DNA from: Oscarella lobularis
Lineage: Eukaryota; Porifera; Homoscleromorpha; Homosclerophorida; Oscarellidae
Assembly (NCBI RefSeq): GCF_947507565.1
Contig: NC_089175.1
Coordinates: 62,001 to 126,000 of the forward strand
Reading direction: 5' to 3'
DNA: 64,000 bases
Positions 47,265 through 64,000 of this stretch are shown piece after piece. The notes under the pieces were generated by a model. It was not told where the DNA came from, made no database searches, and was given only the letters and a program-made list of their open reading frames with translations. The position numbers and the translations under genes are program-made. Numbering within the stretch: position 1 is the stretch's first letter; each line of letters opens with the position of its first letter.

Positions 47265-50200
47265 AAGCAGTTCCATGAGCGGCGGCGAATCGGTGTCCGA
47301 ATTGTCGTACGTTTTAGAAAAAAGTGGCGACGAAGCGACGACAAAAGCGCCGCCGTCGCGCGGTCGACTCGGCACGCCGTCGTCGATCGCAAATCTATCG
47401 TCGACGACGACGGACGAAGGCGATCTGACGAACGACAGCGACGCGGACAGCGGCGCGTGTTCGGACGTCGGCGAAGCGACGGCGTCGACGGCGGGGCATC
47501 CCCGTCGCCCCGGCGACAGTTTCAGCGCGAGTCGCGTGACGGCGAGACACGGGAGCGGCGGCGGCGGAAACGACGACGATTCGACGCAATGGACTCAAGT
47601 TCTTCCCGCTGATCCCAGTTGCTCGTACGATCCCGATCATCTTTACTCGTCGTCGAGCGACGTCGCCGCCGCGGCGACGAAGGCGGTCGTTGCTCGGCGA
47701 CGGCGATTTCGTTGGCACAGCTTCCAACGACATCATCGTGACGTCATACTTCCCAGATCTGTAACGTAAGTACAATAGAGGTTCTTTTCGTCACTCGGAA
47801 TTAGCATTGTTGCCGTCTCCTACGCTAAATGTCATAAGCCAGTTCTAGTGGGTTAGGCTCATTTGCACAGAAGGGGGCGTATAGGACGTACTTGGTTCTT
47901 ATGTAAGAGACCACTTCCGCATGATCTAGCCAGTTTCTGTTCAGTAAGTGCTATGGGTCGAGAGGATAGGCGGCGTCTCTCAGTTTCCTCGACTCTGACC
48001 TCGGGGTAGACAATAGGAAAAAGAAATATCTCTCCATTGCTTCTCAACGTTTTTCTCTCTCTCTTATACAGACACATTCCCATATCGGAGCTCTCCGTCG
48101 GTAAATTGGCTGTTCTACGGAAAATCGCTCTGCTCAAGTTGACGTCGATGATCGAACGCTATGCGAACATCAGCGCCGACGGACACTATTCAATGTAAGA
48201 TCTCTCAACGAGAGATGATGGAAATTTGATACGCGTCGTTCGTTCGTTCTTCAGCGGCTCCGTACAGCGCTATCTAAGAAAACATTTATCGAAGCAACCC
48301 GATTACGCCGGTAAGCCGATTAACCCTTACTTTTTCTCGCCTCTTCCTTATATGGCTCGTTTCCGTTTTATATGCTCTTTTAGACAAGCATGTTTTCGGC
48401 GTTCCATTGCATGTCATTTTGCAGAGGACCGGTCAACCGTTACCGCAGACAATCCTCTACGCAATGCGCTATCTAAGACGAACATGTAAGTTTTCGTGTT
48501 TCCGTCCCATCGAACGAATGTTACGTGTGTTTTTTAGCGCTGGATGCAGTTGGCTTGTTTCGTCGAACCAGTTCCAAAGCGAAAGTGCAAAAACTCAAGG
48601 AAACCAACGAAGAAAACCCGGGTATGTAAACGAGAAACTCTCTAGCTTCCCCCCTCCTATAGCGTCTTCTCTTCTCATCAAAGATAACGTTTGTTACGAC
48701 GGCTCGTCGCCCTACGAAGTAGCCGACATGCTAAAGGAATATTTTCGCGATTTGCCCGAACGTCTCTTGACAAACAAGCTCTCGGAAAGTCTCATACTCA
48801 TTGTCGCCTGTAAGAATATATTAGACCTACACAAATCTGAATTTTATTCTTCTTCTTCCCCCCCCCCCCCCCCCCCCCCCCCCCCTCAAAGTCGTTCCCA
48901 GAGAACTGAGACTGCAAGCTTTGCAAGCGGTCATGCTCCTATTACCGGACGAAAACCGAGAAGCTCTTCAGTCCTTATTGCTCTTCCTTAGGGACGTCGC
49001 AGAAAAATCAGATAAAAACAAGGTAGTGATGGAGCGTCATTCGATTTTAGCGGCGCCTCACTCACTCTCATTCCTCCTCCTAGATGACGGCGGAGAATCT
49101 AGCCGTCTGCTTTGCCCCGTCACTCCTATCTCTGCCCGGTCAAGCGTCGAGACACAGCTGGGACAGTAGAAAGAAATCGGTGAGATCAAACAAGGGATCG
49201 ACGGCGCGATCGCCCAAGGAAGCGAGCGATAGTACAAGTCACGCCAACGAATGCCTCACGCTGATGATACAGGAGTGTCAAACCCTGTTGATGGTAAGCA
49301 AAGCAAGGCGACATTGTATCGATGACGCTGACCCCCGTCGCGTCTCTTTTTTCTCTACAGATTCCTCGCGATTATCTTCTCAATTGCCGGTTTACCCACT
49401 TGGAAGAAGGCGATCCCGTTTCGTATCGAGAGCTGGGCGTCGACAACGACGGACAGGGCGATTACAGGTCGTTCATCGACTCTTGCGCTCAGGATCTTCT
49501 CAAGGTGCGCCTCCTAGCTCGATCCCACGTAAATCGAACTCTCTCTTTTTTTCTCCCCTAGGAGTCTAGCGAGAAATTTCGAAGTTGGCGCGGCGCGGCG
49601 ACGATCGACGGCATCGAGACATCGTACAAAAAAGTCGGCGACGGTCATCCACTTCGTCTGTGGCGAGGCACGACGGAAGTCGCCGCCTATCCCAACGAAA
49701 TCCTTCAGCGTCTTCTGCGCGAACGGCACCTGTGGGACATGGACATCACGCGATGGCGCGTCGTCGAAACCCTCGACGAACACTCGGAAATATTCCAGTA
49801 CAGCGTTCATTCGATGGCGCCTCATCCAGCGAGAGATTACGCCGTCTTGAGGCGAGAAACAACAGCTCATTCATTCGTGGTTTTTTTTTCATAATAAATA
49901 TTCAATCTATAGGTCGTGGAGAACGGGCTTGACGAACGATTCGTGTACGCTCATCGAGACTTCTGTACTTCATCCTTCCGTCATCAAAGCGCCTGGTAGC
50001 CTTCAGGGAACTATCTTAGCCGCTCGCTATCTCATTGAACCGACTGGGGTGCGTCCTCCGTCCAGTCGGCTAACGTTTATCAGTCGAATAGACACGAGGT
50101 ATGTCGTCTGTCAGTCTGTTTATTCGTCCAGCGTGATTCTACTGTATTTATAGGGGCCGGTCTGCTGATTATTATAATAATGGACTCGGTCCCTACGTCG

Positions 50201-50268
50201 CTGCATTGGTTGGGAGAGTCAGAGAGTCGTTCAAGGCTTCGGACAGCGGAATGGAGACGGAGGTCTAG
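43300..50268 (+). CDS. DLC1: DLC-type SAM-RhoGAP-START protein with alternative N-termini
   Basis: The long form starts at the ATG at 43300 (exon MDE, 43300-43308) and continues through ANAGAPVSRVLGSIQ and four further small exons to 44613, ending in phase 1. The common SAM exon begins at 46375 (DEAAVACGWLRAAGFPQYAQ). SAM is followed by AISNKWKYRRRSGKWQRR, a Ser/Gly-rich linker with a ~20-Gly run, and the RhoGAP. The RhoGAP has FGVPL, an arginine finger in AVGLFRRTSSKAK, DMLKEYFRDLPERLL and MTAENLAVCFAPSL. The last ~200 residues are a START lipid-binding domain (LWRGTTEVAAYPNEI, HSMAPHPARDYAVLR), ending at the TAG at 50266-50268. DLC proteins switch off RhoA near focal adhesions. The order SAM-RhoGAP-START is diagnostic of DLC1/STARD8/STARD13; which of the three cannot be said. 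Confidence 0.92.
43757..43781. repeat. (GATC)n tract in DLC intron 1
   Basis: Six GATC units. A shorter GATCGATCGATCG run lies at about 46243, just upstream of another DLC exon. Confidence 0.85.
45370..45511 (+). CDS. Second alternative first exon of DLC-type gene
   Basis: The ATG at 45370 opens 47 codons (MRLARSISQLTNSGSFGSSL ... FKRSSCRRQAR), and a donor (GAG|GTAACG) leaves phase 1, exactly matching the phase of the SAM exon at 46375. The 142-nt exon has no stop and follows a long CpG-rich stretch. It would give a Ser-rich, basic N-terminus. It is inferred from phase and splice signals only. Confidence 0.55.
46128..46209 (+). CDS. Third alternative first exon of DLC-type gene
   Basis: The ATG at 46128 opens 27 codons (MNGGGTGRFGRFSFRFARKP...), ending TAC G|GTAGGG in phase 1. 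It joins directly to the SAM exon (D of DEAAVACGW). This would be the short DLC isoform. Confidence 0.65.
47204..47264 (+). repeat. Coding (CGG)~20 tract in DLC linker
   Basis: About 20 uninterrupted GGC codons give a poly-Gly run. In the other frames it would read Ala or Arg. It lies between SAM and RhoGAP. Confidence 0.95.
48858..48885 (+). repeat. 28-nt poly-C tract at a DLC splice acceptor
   Basis: An unbroken C run ends five bases before the acceptor AG (48890-48891). It occupies the place of the polypyrimidine tract of that intron. Confidence 0.9.
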
Positions 50269-50670
50269 TCTAGCTGTATATATTGCTGCAAATATATATA
50301 CGGTAGTGTGGGAAAAATTGAAATCGACTTCTACTTTAGAGAGAGAGACGCGCAAAAATATTTTTGACAATTTTCCTCGATGTATTGTATGTAGGGGAAA
50401 GATAGAGAAATTACATATGGCAAAGGAAGCCTTGCGTGTGTGTGGTGATCGCGTGGGAAAGAGAAACAGTGGGAAGCTCGTCGTGTTATTGTTGACGAAT
50501 TCTTCTGCTGCCTTAGCTACGCTCTTCTCGAAGTTCTTCGTCGACAAATGACCTCCGCTTTTCGCGGTTCCCCTTTCGGGCGAACGAGCCACCGCGGCGA
50601 ATAGTGGGCGTTCACAGGCAAGGGGCGTTTCCGCGGGGCAATTGACAACATTCCAGAATTATTATTGCAG
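50269..50670. other. DLC 3' region and presumed 5' part of the ARHGAP6-like gene
   Basis: I see no clear coding exon in these 400 bp. A strong acceptor (TTATTATTGCAG) ends at about 50670, so the first exon of the next gene lies upstream, here or inside the DLC 3' end. I could not identify a matching start codon and donor. Confidence 0.4.
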
Positions 50671-53600
50671 GTTGCACCAATAGCGCGTTGACTCACTTTG
50701 CGCTAAACGCTCCCGTCGCTTTAGGCTCTCTGCAGCCACTTGCGCGAGCTCAGAATGCCATCGTGCATCGTCTGAGCCAGTCGATGGTAATCCAGAGAGA
50801 TCCCGGTCGCAATTTGGCCTCGTCGCCGCCGCTCAGACTTATGAATCGTACGAACGGTTCAATCGACTTCGGCCGATCGCCGTCGCGATCGCCGTCGCCC
50901 GCCTACGAAGACCGACTCGAAACGTTCAGCGCAAAGTCGAAATTTCGACGATCGTTCAAAAAGGGCGTCGGTCTTCTATTCGGCAGCGGCAACTCGTCAT
51001 CGCGAAAAAAACGGCCCCCCACTTCGTCGTCCGTCCCAACGACGCCAATTTCGACTCCTCAGACCGCCGCCTGGCGATCGCGCACGCCGTCTTTCGACAG
51101 CCCCGTGGCAGCAGCGACGGAAACGTCGGAAGCGTCGTCGCACGCAACCAGTCGCGGTCCCAGTCCCCTACCGTCGCCTGCGAGCGGAAAACGGCGATTG
51201 GCTGCGTCGCAGGCGTTCAAATCTATTTTTCCAAAGTGGAAATCGCGACCGAAAGGCGTATTCTCCTCAATTTGGTCACCATCGCCTGAGGTAAGTAAAG
51301 AGATACAGGCGTCGCTCTACCCCCAGCTGAGCTTCCGCTTGTGAGATGCGACGCGCCAATTGAGACCGTTTTCCCGCGCCGGCGGATGAACGAATTGTGC
51401 GGTGAAGACACCCTCGACGATACGATAACCCTTGTGCCCGAACGAGCTTCCCTCGAAGCTCGCTAACGTGTACAGCACCGATTTGCGGTCGACAAAGCGC
51501 AGGGGGGAGAGATCGTAATCTATTCGTCTAAGTCCTTGGTTCGTGTAGGCAGCGCAACTAGACTATAAAAAGCGATCCTTTTTTTTCTCTCTCAAGCGTT
51601 TCGATTCCTTTTTTTTTCGCAGGGCTCGAACAGATGGACATCGTTGAGCGGACGTTCGGTCGTTCTTCATGACGTCCCGCTTCCGGATCTGTCCGAACCG
51701 GAACGAACGGCGCTGATACGCATCGCGCTCGATCGACTCAGCACCATGAATCTCGGTCCCGTGACAGCGCCCAAAGGTGAGAAAAACCTCGTACATGTCA
51801 AATCGAAGCTTTGCGTGGTTGTGAATAAGGAGGCGTGTATGGGATTTTTTTTTGCGGTAGAGGAAGCTTTCTGTTTAGCAAACTTCCTCACAGGATTTTT
51901 TATAAATAGCTCTAGGGACTGATTTCTTATGTTGCAGATGGCTCGCGTCGAGGACTATTCAAACGAGGCATAACGCTACGAAAAAGCAAGGGAAACGAGA
52001 AGGACAGAGGCAGTCGCGGTACCAGTACACATTCCTATATTCATTGTATTATTATTATTATTTATTCGATCCGTTCGTCGTCTGTTTGCTCAGATGCCAG
52101 TCCCAGCGGTCTCGTATTCGGTCAGCGTCTCTCCAAAGTGCTCACACACGACAAAACGGTCGCCTCTCTCTGTCGCCCGACGATCCTATCGAACGAACGG
52201 CTCAATTCGCTAAGCAGCTCGAGTTTCAGCGCGAGCAGTCTCCCTTTCTCATCGCCGAGTTTTCTCTCGTCGTCGACGTCGCTATCGTCTCTCTCCGACG
52301 TCATTCCGACGCCACCGCTTCCACCGACGCCGCCGTCTGGCGACGAAATGAGAGGCAAATCCCAACGCTATCTCTTCGACATGCAAAAAGACGTCGAAAC
52401 CGTTCGAAGCGGCAGCGTGGGTGGCAGTCAAAAACCGGCGGCGCGTAGAGGTCGAAAAAACTCGGCTCCTGACGTCAGCTTTCCGCCCGAGCTGCAACCG
52501 GCTGTCTCAGTCACCGTCTCCGCCGGTCCTAAGAAAACGGAGCGAGAATACCACGCCTTCATGCCGTTACCCGTTCAAGTCCCGTCCATCGTGTCCAAGT
52601 CGATACGTTTTCTTGAAGAATACGGTACAGTCACTTGCATGGGAACGTTGGGGGAAAAAAAAGGAAACTATTTATTCTTCTTTCTTTTAGGTCTTCACTC
52701 GACCGGCCTGTTTCGCGTGTCCGGTTCGAAGAAACGCGTTCGGCAAATGCGAGAGGAGTGGGACGCCGGCAACGACATTCGATTGGGACCGAATTTGAAT
52801 CCGCACGACGTCGCCGCGCTGCTCAAAATGTTCCTACGCGACTTGCCCGAGCCGCTGCTCACGCGAGAACTCTACTCGCCGTTCATAGCGACAAGAAGTG
52901 CGTCGAAAAAACAAAAACAAAAATCGATATGAAGAATTTTTGTTATTTAGAATTGGAGGATGGTGATGCTCGACTGAGAGCTCTCAGTTTGCTCTGCGCG
53001 CTTCTGCCGCCGGCGAATCGAGACATGTTGATGGAATTGTTGAGGTTTCTCAATGGATTGGCTCAGCACGCTGATTGCAATTGCGAGATGCCTGTGGCCG
53101 CAACTGAAGATCAAGAAGTGCGTCTATTCAAAAGCCATTACGCTTTTGTTTTAGTTATTGTTATCGGGTTAGAGAGGCAATAAGATGAACGTGACGAATC
53201 TCGCCACTGTCGTTGGTCCGAATATTTTGCACAAGGTTGCTTCCTTTCTCATCATCATACACTGATTGTAAAGAAGCCTCACTTGGCGTTCGCTGTTTTG
53301 TCTTCCCTCCCCTCCTTAGAGGAAATCCGGGCAGAAGGAAAAGGAATTCGCCATTATCAAACAAGATCAAGCTGACGATCGCGAAGAAGTGATTGCTGTT
53401 GTAAGAGACTTGATCGTTCACTATCAAGACATGGGCAAGGTAAAGAGAGATAACCAAGTCGTTTATTCAACGTTTGGAGTAGCAGCTATACATGTAGATC
53501 CCCGCCAGCGTTCATGATGCAATACTTAGACGCTTGGTTATCGACGAGCCCGAAGCAACGGACTTTCTCCTAAAGAAGAAAAGCTTGGACATAGGGTAAC

Positions 53601-54372
53601 TCAATAATATATTTAAATATATATTATATTATGTCTTATTAGTATTGATTCGAGAGACTCGAATGACGACGACGACGACGGCGTTCTCTATTTCAGCAAG
53701 AATCACTTCTCCGCTATCGATCGTTCGGGCCCAACATCAGTGGACGATCCTGACTCGTTTGTCTTTTGCAATCCGGCATTGCGACATACCCGAAAAGTCG
53801 ACTCGATCAACTCCTTGAATTCGGCTGATCTGGACTTCTACGACCGCAGTTCGCCGCCGGCGCAACAGTACCGAATTCGAACGAGCGGATCGGCGTCGGA
53901 TTTGAAATTGGAACATCGTTATTCGCCGCGGAGCGCCGCCCTGCGAAGCGCTCCTCAAACGCCAACGCGAAAGTGGATTCCGCCAATGAAAATGTCTATT
54001 CGAACGACCGTGACGCCGGCGACGCCGGAGACTGGACGACGTCGCTCGTCGCCGGACTCGCGGACGGTGGCCGCGGCTGCGGCACTTCGAAAAGTGACTC
54101 ATATCAATGATCTTCGCGCCGATTCGACTGAGGATATTTTGACGGCGACGACGACGTCGGCTACTGGAAGTGAATCGGGGGGTACGACGTCGCCCGCACT
54201 CAGTCCCAGGTCGTCGACTGGGGAAATTGAAGCGTTGCCACGGGTAACGGCGACTGCTCGCTCCGATGCGAATGGAATATTGTCGTTTCCGTGGCAGAAT
54301 AAGGAGCAATTGAAGGAGTGGGGCTTGCAGGCTGGCGACATAGAGTTGCTAGAGCAGGAGACCTTAGTTTAA
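50671..54372 (+). CDS. ARHGAP6-like RhoGAP
   Basis: Multi-exon gene; its 5' end is unresolved. The exon at 50671 is open from CTNSALTHFALNAPVALGSL, and the first in-frame ATG is at about 50784. It ends at the TAA at 54370-54372. The N-terminal part is Ser/Pro-rich with basic clusters (KFRRSFKKGVGLLFGSGNSS, FKSIFPKWKSRPKG). The RhoGAP begins HAFMPLPVQVPSIVSKSIRF and has the arginine finger GLFRVSGSKKRVRQ, HDVAALLKMFLRDLPEPLLT, NVTNLATVVGPNILHK and KIPASVHDAILRRL. The block order and SKKRVRQ resemble ARHGAP6/36. It should stimulate GTP hydrolysis on Rho-family GTPases. The C-terminal 250 residues are low-complexity with many Ser-Pro sites. It lies head-to-tail behind the DLC-type RhoGAP; the two differ enough that recent tandem duplication is unlikely. 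Confidence 0.82.
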
Positions 54373-54385
54373 TACTTCACTCAAA

Positions 54386-54412
54386 TTAATTAATTAATTA
54401 ATTAATTAATCC
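54386..54412. repeat. (TTAA)n tract downstream of the ARHGAP6-like gene
   Basis: Seven AATT/TTAA units lie in the 272-bp spacer before the first ABCB gene. I see nothing else in that spacer beyond 3' UTR-like sequence. Confidence 0.85.
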
Positions 54413-54644
54413 AAGCGAACCACACGCTCGCCTGTACAGATGCAGTGTGATAGCAATTCGTTTATTTGTAAGATCTCTGAGGAACGCCCGTTCTTTTTTT
54501 ATGAGCGGTTAGAATATGACGCACGTAAAAGGAAGGTTGCACTGTTCTATATATCCGACATCGCAATTCGATTATAGAGCAATGCACACGTATGGTCGCT
54601 TGACGTCATCTTCGTCACGCCGCGGACACTCGTTGTCCACAAGA

Positions 54645-59809
<5,165 letters not shown>

Positions 59810-60386
59810 TGAGACACACGTCTCCAATGTACTATGATAGAGACGTCCTGAAATTTTAGTATATAGTACCTCAATGGTAGAGCAGATCTGTGTGGGTGTG
59901 TGCGAAAAAGCCGAAGTCTGCATATCTAGCGCTTTCTAGCTGACGTCATAAGCGCTAATTTTCTGCGCGCTTACGATGTTTTGTGGTTTGACCTCTGGTG
60001 CACCCTGTCTGATTTTTGACCATAAATGGACCCGGTTAGACTCAGATGATGTAAGGCCGGTTGTATTGTGCAATGAGCAGCGAAAGGAATGAGTCACGAC
60101 CGGATGTACTGTAGTAGGCGTGGTGACATCAACAAACGTGTGTTATCTAAACGTTGGAAAATGTTTCTCAGCGTCTGCTGTACGAACGAGTTTGGAGTCT
60201 AGCCATGATTACTAAGCAGTTCCTCAGATTATGCCTTTGACAAATCGATGATTCACCCCATGACATCATAAAACAAAGTGCGCCTGCGCGTCGTACGTTC
60301 GTTTTTCGAGTACCACCTCTCTCGCATAAATCGTCGAGCGCCTCCAACTTGTCCGTTATTGTACGCAAAGCGCTCGAAGCGATCGA
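59810..60386. other. Spacer between the tandem ABCB genes
   Basis: In these 577 bp I see no gene. They should contain the copy A 3' UTR and the copy B promoter. A word resembling a tRNA A box (TACCTCAATGGTAGAGCA, about 59867) has no B box or cloverleaf partner. Confidence 0.45.
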
Positions 60387-63300
60387 ATGAGCAAACTGCG
60401 AAAGTCGAACGCTTCAAACGGCGAGGCCTCCGCGGAGGATCCTTATCACTCTTACGATACAGCAATCGACCGCAAAGCAGATGACAAAACCAGCAGGTAC
60501 GTATTGCGCATAGGGAACGCGGAACAACAACGAGACTGCGCATGCTGGAATAATAATTCATGTCTTCCCGTCGCAGCGACGGCAACGAGAAGAAGGAAAA
60601 GGAGCCGAAAGTCTCGTTTCTCCAGTTGGTCAGTCGCTAATTAGATCGCACGCACCGACTCCGCGTAGCGCGCCAACGAGATTTCCCCCATTACTCGCAC
60701 CTCGTTTTGTCTTCGAGTTGTCTCACACGGAGAGCGCGTGGACGTGCCCCACCCCCCTCCTCCTCCCCCCCCTATCGAAGTACAACGTCTTCTCTTTAAC
60801 GCATTCCTTATTCCTTCCCAAACCCGGATGTTTATGACTTGCGCGTATTTTTTATTTTTTTTTTCTATTAGTTTCGCTATGCGGATGCCGGTGACGTCAT
60901 TCTCATTATTCTCGGCGTTTTGATGGCGTTAGCCGCCGGAATGGCGTTTCCCGGTCTCGCTCTCGTCTTCGGCGACATGCTCGACACATTCATCTGCTTC
61001 ACCCAATTCGGAGTCCTCAACGTGAACTCCACCATGGCAACGCCAACCGTGGCAGCCATGGCAACCATGGCAACGTCAACCGTGGCAACCATGGCAACGT
61101 CAACCGTGACAACCATGGCAACCATGGCGGCTCCAACAACAAGCAGTTGCCTAAACGAACGCGTAAACGATTCGTGTTCCACGGATTTGGCGAATAGTGT
61201 CGACTTCGAAGATACGATGGCTTCGGTTTCGTTGAACTTTGCCATCATTGGCTTTGGAACGTGGTTTGCCTTGTACGCTTACGTTGCCTGTTTTTCAATT
61301 TCCGCCCAACGACAGACGCGACGCATGCGCGAGGCCTTCTTTCGTTCCATATTGCGACAAGAAATCGGATGGTTTGATACCAACGACACCGGCGAATTGG
61401 CAACGCGAATGGCCGAGTATAAGAAGAAATAAGATTACCTATATAGATATTATTATATTTTTTCTTTAGTGATCTCGACAAGGTGTCTACTGGAATTGGA
61501 GACAAAATCGGCATTCTCATTCAATGGCTCACAACATTTTTTGGTGGCATCATAGTCGGTTTCATTAGCGAATGGAGACTGGCTCTTCTCATATTGGGCG
61601 TCACTCCTATCCTAGCCGTCGTCGCTGGAGCCATATCCAAGGTAGAACAAACAAATAATAATTAATTAATTAATTAATTCTTTTATTATTATTAGCTAGT
61701 TGCTAGTTATACGACTCGAGAGCAGAAGGCGTACGCTGAAGCCGGAAGTGTAGCGGAAGAGGTGATCTCTTGCATCAGAACTGTTGTCGCTTTTGGTGGC
61801 GAAGACAAAGAGGCAGAGAGGTAATAACACCTACCTTATTGATTCTAATAATTTATCGTCCTCTTCTCTCTTTCTAGATATCAAGAGCACGTCGAGAAAG
61901 CGAGAAAAGTTGGCAATAAGAAATCCGCTACATCCGGAATGGTTTTGTGTGCAACATTTTTGATTATATTTGGAGTCTATGCTCTCGGTTTCTGGTATGA
62001 CGTCACATGTCAACAGCACGGGGTGGGGAAAAAATCATAAATCTTTTTCGTACAGGTTTTCCGGTTATTTAATTCGAAAACAACTAGCATCGGGTGGCAA
62101 AGTCATAACAGTAGGATAAGTATACACTATTAATAATGTATGTCTCCTCACAAATTGGGTGGCTTATAGACTTTCTTTGCTGTTATCATGGGCGCTTTCT
62201 CTCTCGGCCACGCCGTTCCCAATATCGAGGCAATCAACGTGGCGAGGGGAGCTGCACTGCGCGTCTTCGCTATAGAGGACAGAGTAATAAAAAATAATAA
62301 TAATCAATATAATTAATTAATTAATCGTCGTTTTTTCCTCAAGGTTTCCTGCATCGATCCCATGTCCGAAGAAGGAGAAAAACCCGCCGAGGAAACGGTA
62401 AAGGGAAGCGTGGAATTTCGAGACGTCCACTTCGTCTATCCATCAAGAGAAGACGTGAAAGTAAGGGAGGGAGGAAAAGTATCCAAATGAAAAAAAAACA
62501 CCCCGCTTTTAGGTTCTCCAAGGAATGACCCTAAAAGTCGGCTGCGGCGAGACGTTGGCCCTTGTCGGTCCCAGCGGATGCGGCAAGAGCACAGTCGTAC
62601 AACTCGTACAACGATTCTACGATCCCCAAGAAGGCCAGGCAAGAAAAAAAATTGAGAGTCTCTCTCAATTTTAAGGGGAGGGGGATTCTCTCTAGATTTT
62701 TCTTGATGGTCATGAGCTGAAGAATTTGAATGTGCACTGGTTGCGCGATCACATCGGCGTCGTCAGTCAAGAGCCCGTGCTCTTCGACATGACGATTCGA
62801 GAGAACATTCGCTACGGTCGCGAAGACGTCACCGACGAGGAAATCATGCGCGCGACAAAAGCGGCGAACGCTCACGGCTTCATCATGAACTTGCCACAGG
62901 TAAATAATTCAATAAATAAATAAATAAATATAGACACGTGATATTTTAGAAATATGATACTTTGACGGGAGAGCGCGGAGCTCAGCTGTCCGGGGGACAG
63001 AAACAACGGATTGCGATTGCGCGAGCTTTGGTTCGAAATCCCAAGATACTTCTTCTCGACGAGGCAACATCCGCTTTGGATTCAGAAAGCGAACAATCCG
63101 TGCAAGAAGCATTGGATAAGGTTAATTAATTAATTAATTAAGAAAAGTCTTCGTACGTGTGTGAACCTTTTCTTCTTTTAGGCCAGAGAAGGCAGAACTA
63201 CGATTGTAATTGCTCATCGTTTGTCGACGATTCGAAATGCGACGAATATTGCGTCGATTCTATCCGGTCAAATAGTGGAGCAGGGATCTCACGAGGAACT

Positions 63301-64000
63301 GATGGCCAGACAGGACGTCTATTACGATCTAGTAATGAATCAGGTACGGATTAATAAGGTATAGGATCCGAATCGCGATGCACGAATCCACTTAGAGCGT
63401 TGGAAGTGGATCGGACGAGAAGGAAAAGCCGGACAAAGACGAAAAACCGAAAATGGGACGTTTCGGATCGGCGTATCGTCGTCAAGTGAGTCGTCAGCAC
63501 TCCGGCGGCGGCGCACACGCCGGCACCGCGCGACAGGACTCGTCGATGTCCGGCGGCGACAAGAAATTGGCGGGTGCGAGCGACGACGAAGAGGAGGAAG
63601 AGGAGAAATTCGAAACGCCGTCGATTCTACGCGTTTTGACGTACAACGCACCCGAATGGCCCTATCTCTTGTTTGGAACTCTCGGCGCCGCCGGCTCCGG
63701 CGTCATCATGCCGACTTTTGCGATCGTTTTCGCGAAATTATTGAGGGTAGGACACTCCTCCCCCCCGAAAAAAGAAACTCATTGTCGTCTCTTTTAGGTA
63801 TTTAGTGAAGATTGCGACCAAATGGAAGAAGATGTTCGATTCTGGGCTCCCATATTCATCTACATCGGTCTCGCATCCGCCGTTTTTGAATTTTCCAAGG
63901 TGAGATAGACCGCACATCTTTTTTAATTAATTAATTAATATATTAAACAACACCTTTATTAATAGACCATAGATATAAAATTAAAATTAAAATAATATTT
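60387..64000 (+). CDS. ABCB1: ABCB1-type full ABC transporter, copy B (runs off the window)
   Basis: The start is at the ATG at 60387 ([20 protein letters not shown]). Exon 2 ([17 protein letters not shown]) and exon 3 ([16 protein letters not shown]) correspond one-to-one to those of copy A. TMD1 is complete. NBD1 has [32 protein letters not shown] and IAHRLST. The linker ([16 protein letters not shown]) leads into TMD2, which is cut at the window end after [12 protein letters not shown] (about 63898) and its donor. Intron positions match copy A at ATRMAE|D, SK|LVA and GGEDKE. The first external loop is enlarged by a coding minisatellite. It is a tandem duplicate with intact ATP sites as far as seen; differences in the loop and linker may reflect different substrates or partners. 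Confidence 0.93.
61029..61135 (+). repeat. Coding minisatellite in ABCB copy B first external loop
   Basis: Repeats of CCATGGCAAC(C/G)TCAACCGTGG and shortened forms encode MAT, STV and TPT words ([20 protein letters not shown]...). They add about 35 Thr/Ala/Met-rich residues to the loop between TM1 and TM2, which is absent from copy A. Confidence 0.85.

Noticed and set aside
59860-59930. tRNA gene suggested by TACCTCAATGGTAGAGCA
   Set aside because: Only an A-box-like word is present; there is no TTCGANNC B box, acceptor stem or anticodon arm at the right distance.

Overview
The window is animal nuclear DNA from a very compact, intron-rich genome. Every multi-exon gene is cut by short GT-AG introns, mostly about 45-110 nt, and the genes sit almost end to end on both strands. 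A TGF-beta-type ligand, a BMP-type receptor Smad, an ADAMTS-type protease, DLC- and ARAP-type RhoGAPs and a full ABCB transporter all point to Metazoa. The compactness, tiny introns and mid-range GC suggest an early-branching animal, possibly a sponge such as a homoscleromorph. That placement is inference; no taxonomic marker was checked.

Layout: 97-2568 (+) kelch-repeat protein fused to a protein kinase; 2569-4775 poorly explained region with a GC-rich structured block and a weak two-exon gene; 4776-7243 (-) secreted GtaA-like glutaminase; 7606-15808 (+) ARAP-type ArfGAP/RhoGAP; 16433-17669 (-) TGF-beta ligand; 18225-19661 (-) NSDHL-like sterol dehydrogenase; ~20073-25509 (+) ADAMTS-like metalloprotease; 25671-27719 (-) phospholipase B1-like GDSL lipase; 27768-34950 (+) OFD1, with an intronless PIGN gene (29777-32560, -) inside one of its introns; 35214-36844 (-) Smad1/5; 36973-38598 (-) ALG5; 38820-43129 (+) a class-V aminotransferase/cysteine-desulfurase-like domain fused to a TtcA-like tRNA thiolase domain; 43300-50268 (+) DLC-type SAM-RhoGAP-START protein with three alternative first exons; ~50671-54372 (+) ARHGAP6-like RhoGAP; 54645-59809 (+) and 60387-end (+) tandem ABCB1-type transporters.

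Themes: three RhoGAPs (ARAP, DLC, ARHGAP6-like) lie in one window, and a TGF-beta ligand lies about 18 kb from a BMP-type R-Smad. Two genes serve the ER glycolipid/glycan pathways (PIGN for GPI anchors, ALG5 for Dol-P-Glc). Several divergent pairs share very short promoters; the phospholipase and OFD1 start codons are only 48 bp apart. Introns carry a small family of terminal-inverted-repeat elements (three copies), a second foldback element that fills almost a whole intron, and many TTAATTAA-type tracts. The most unusual gene is the desulfurase-TtcA fusion, which would place sulfur mobilisation and tRNA 2-thiolation in one polypeptide. Gene models were made by hand from splice signals and reading frames; exon edges given are those read directly.
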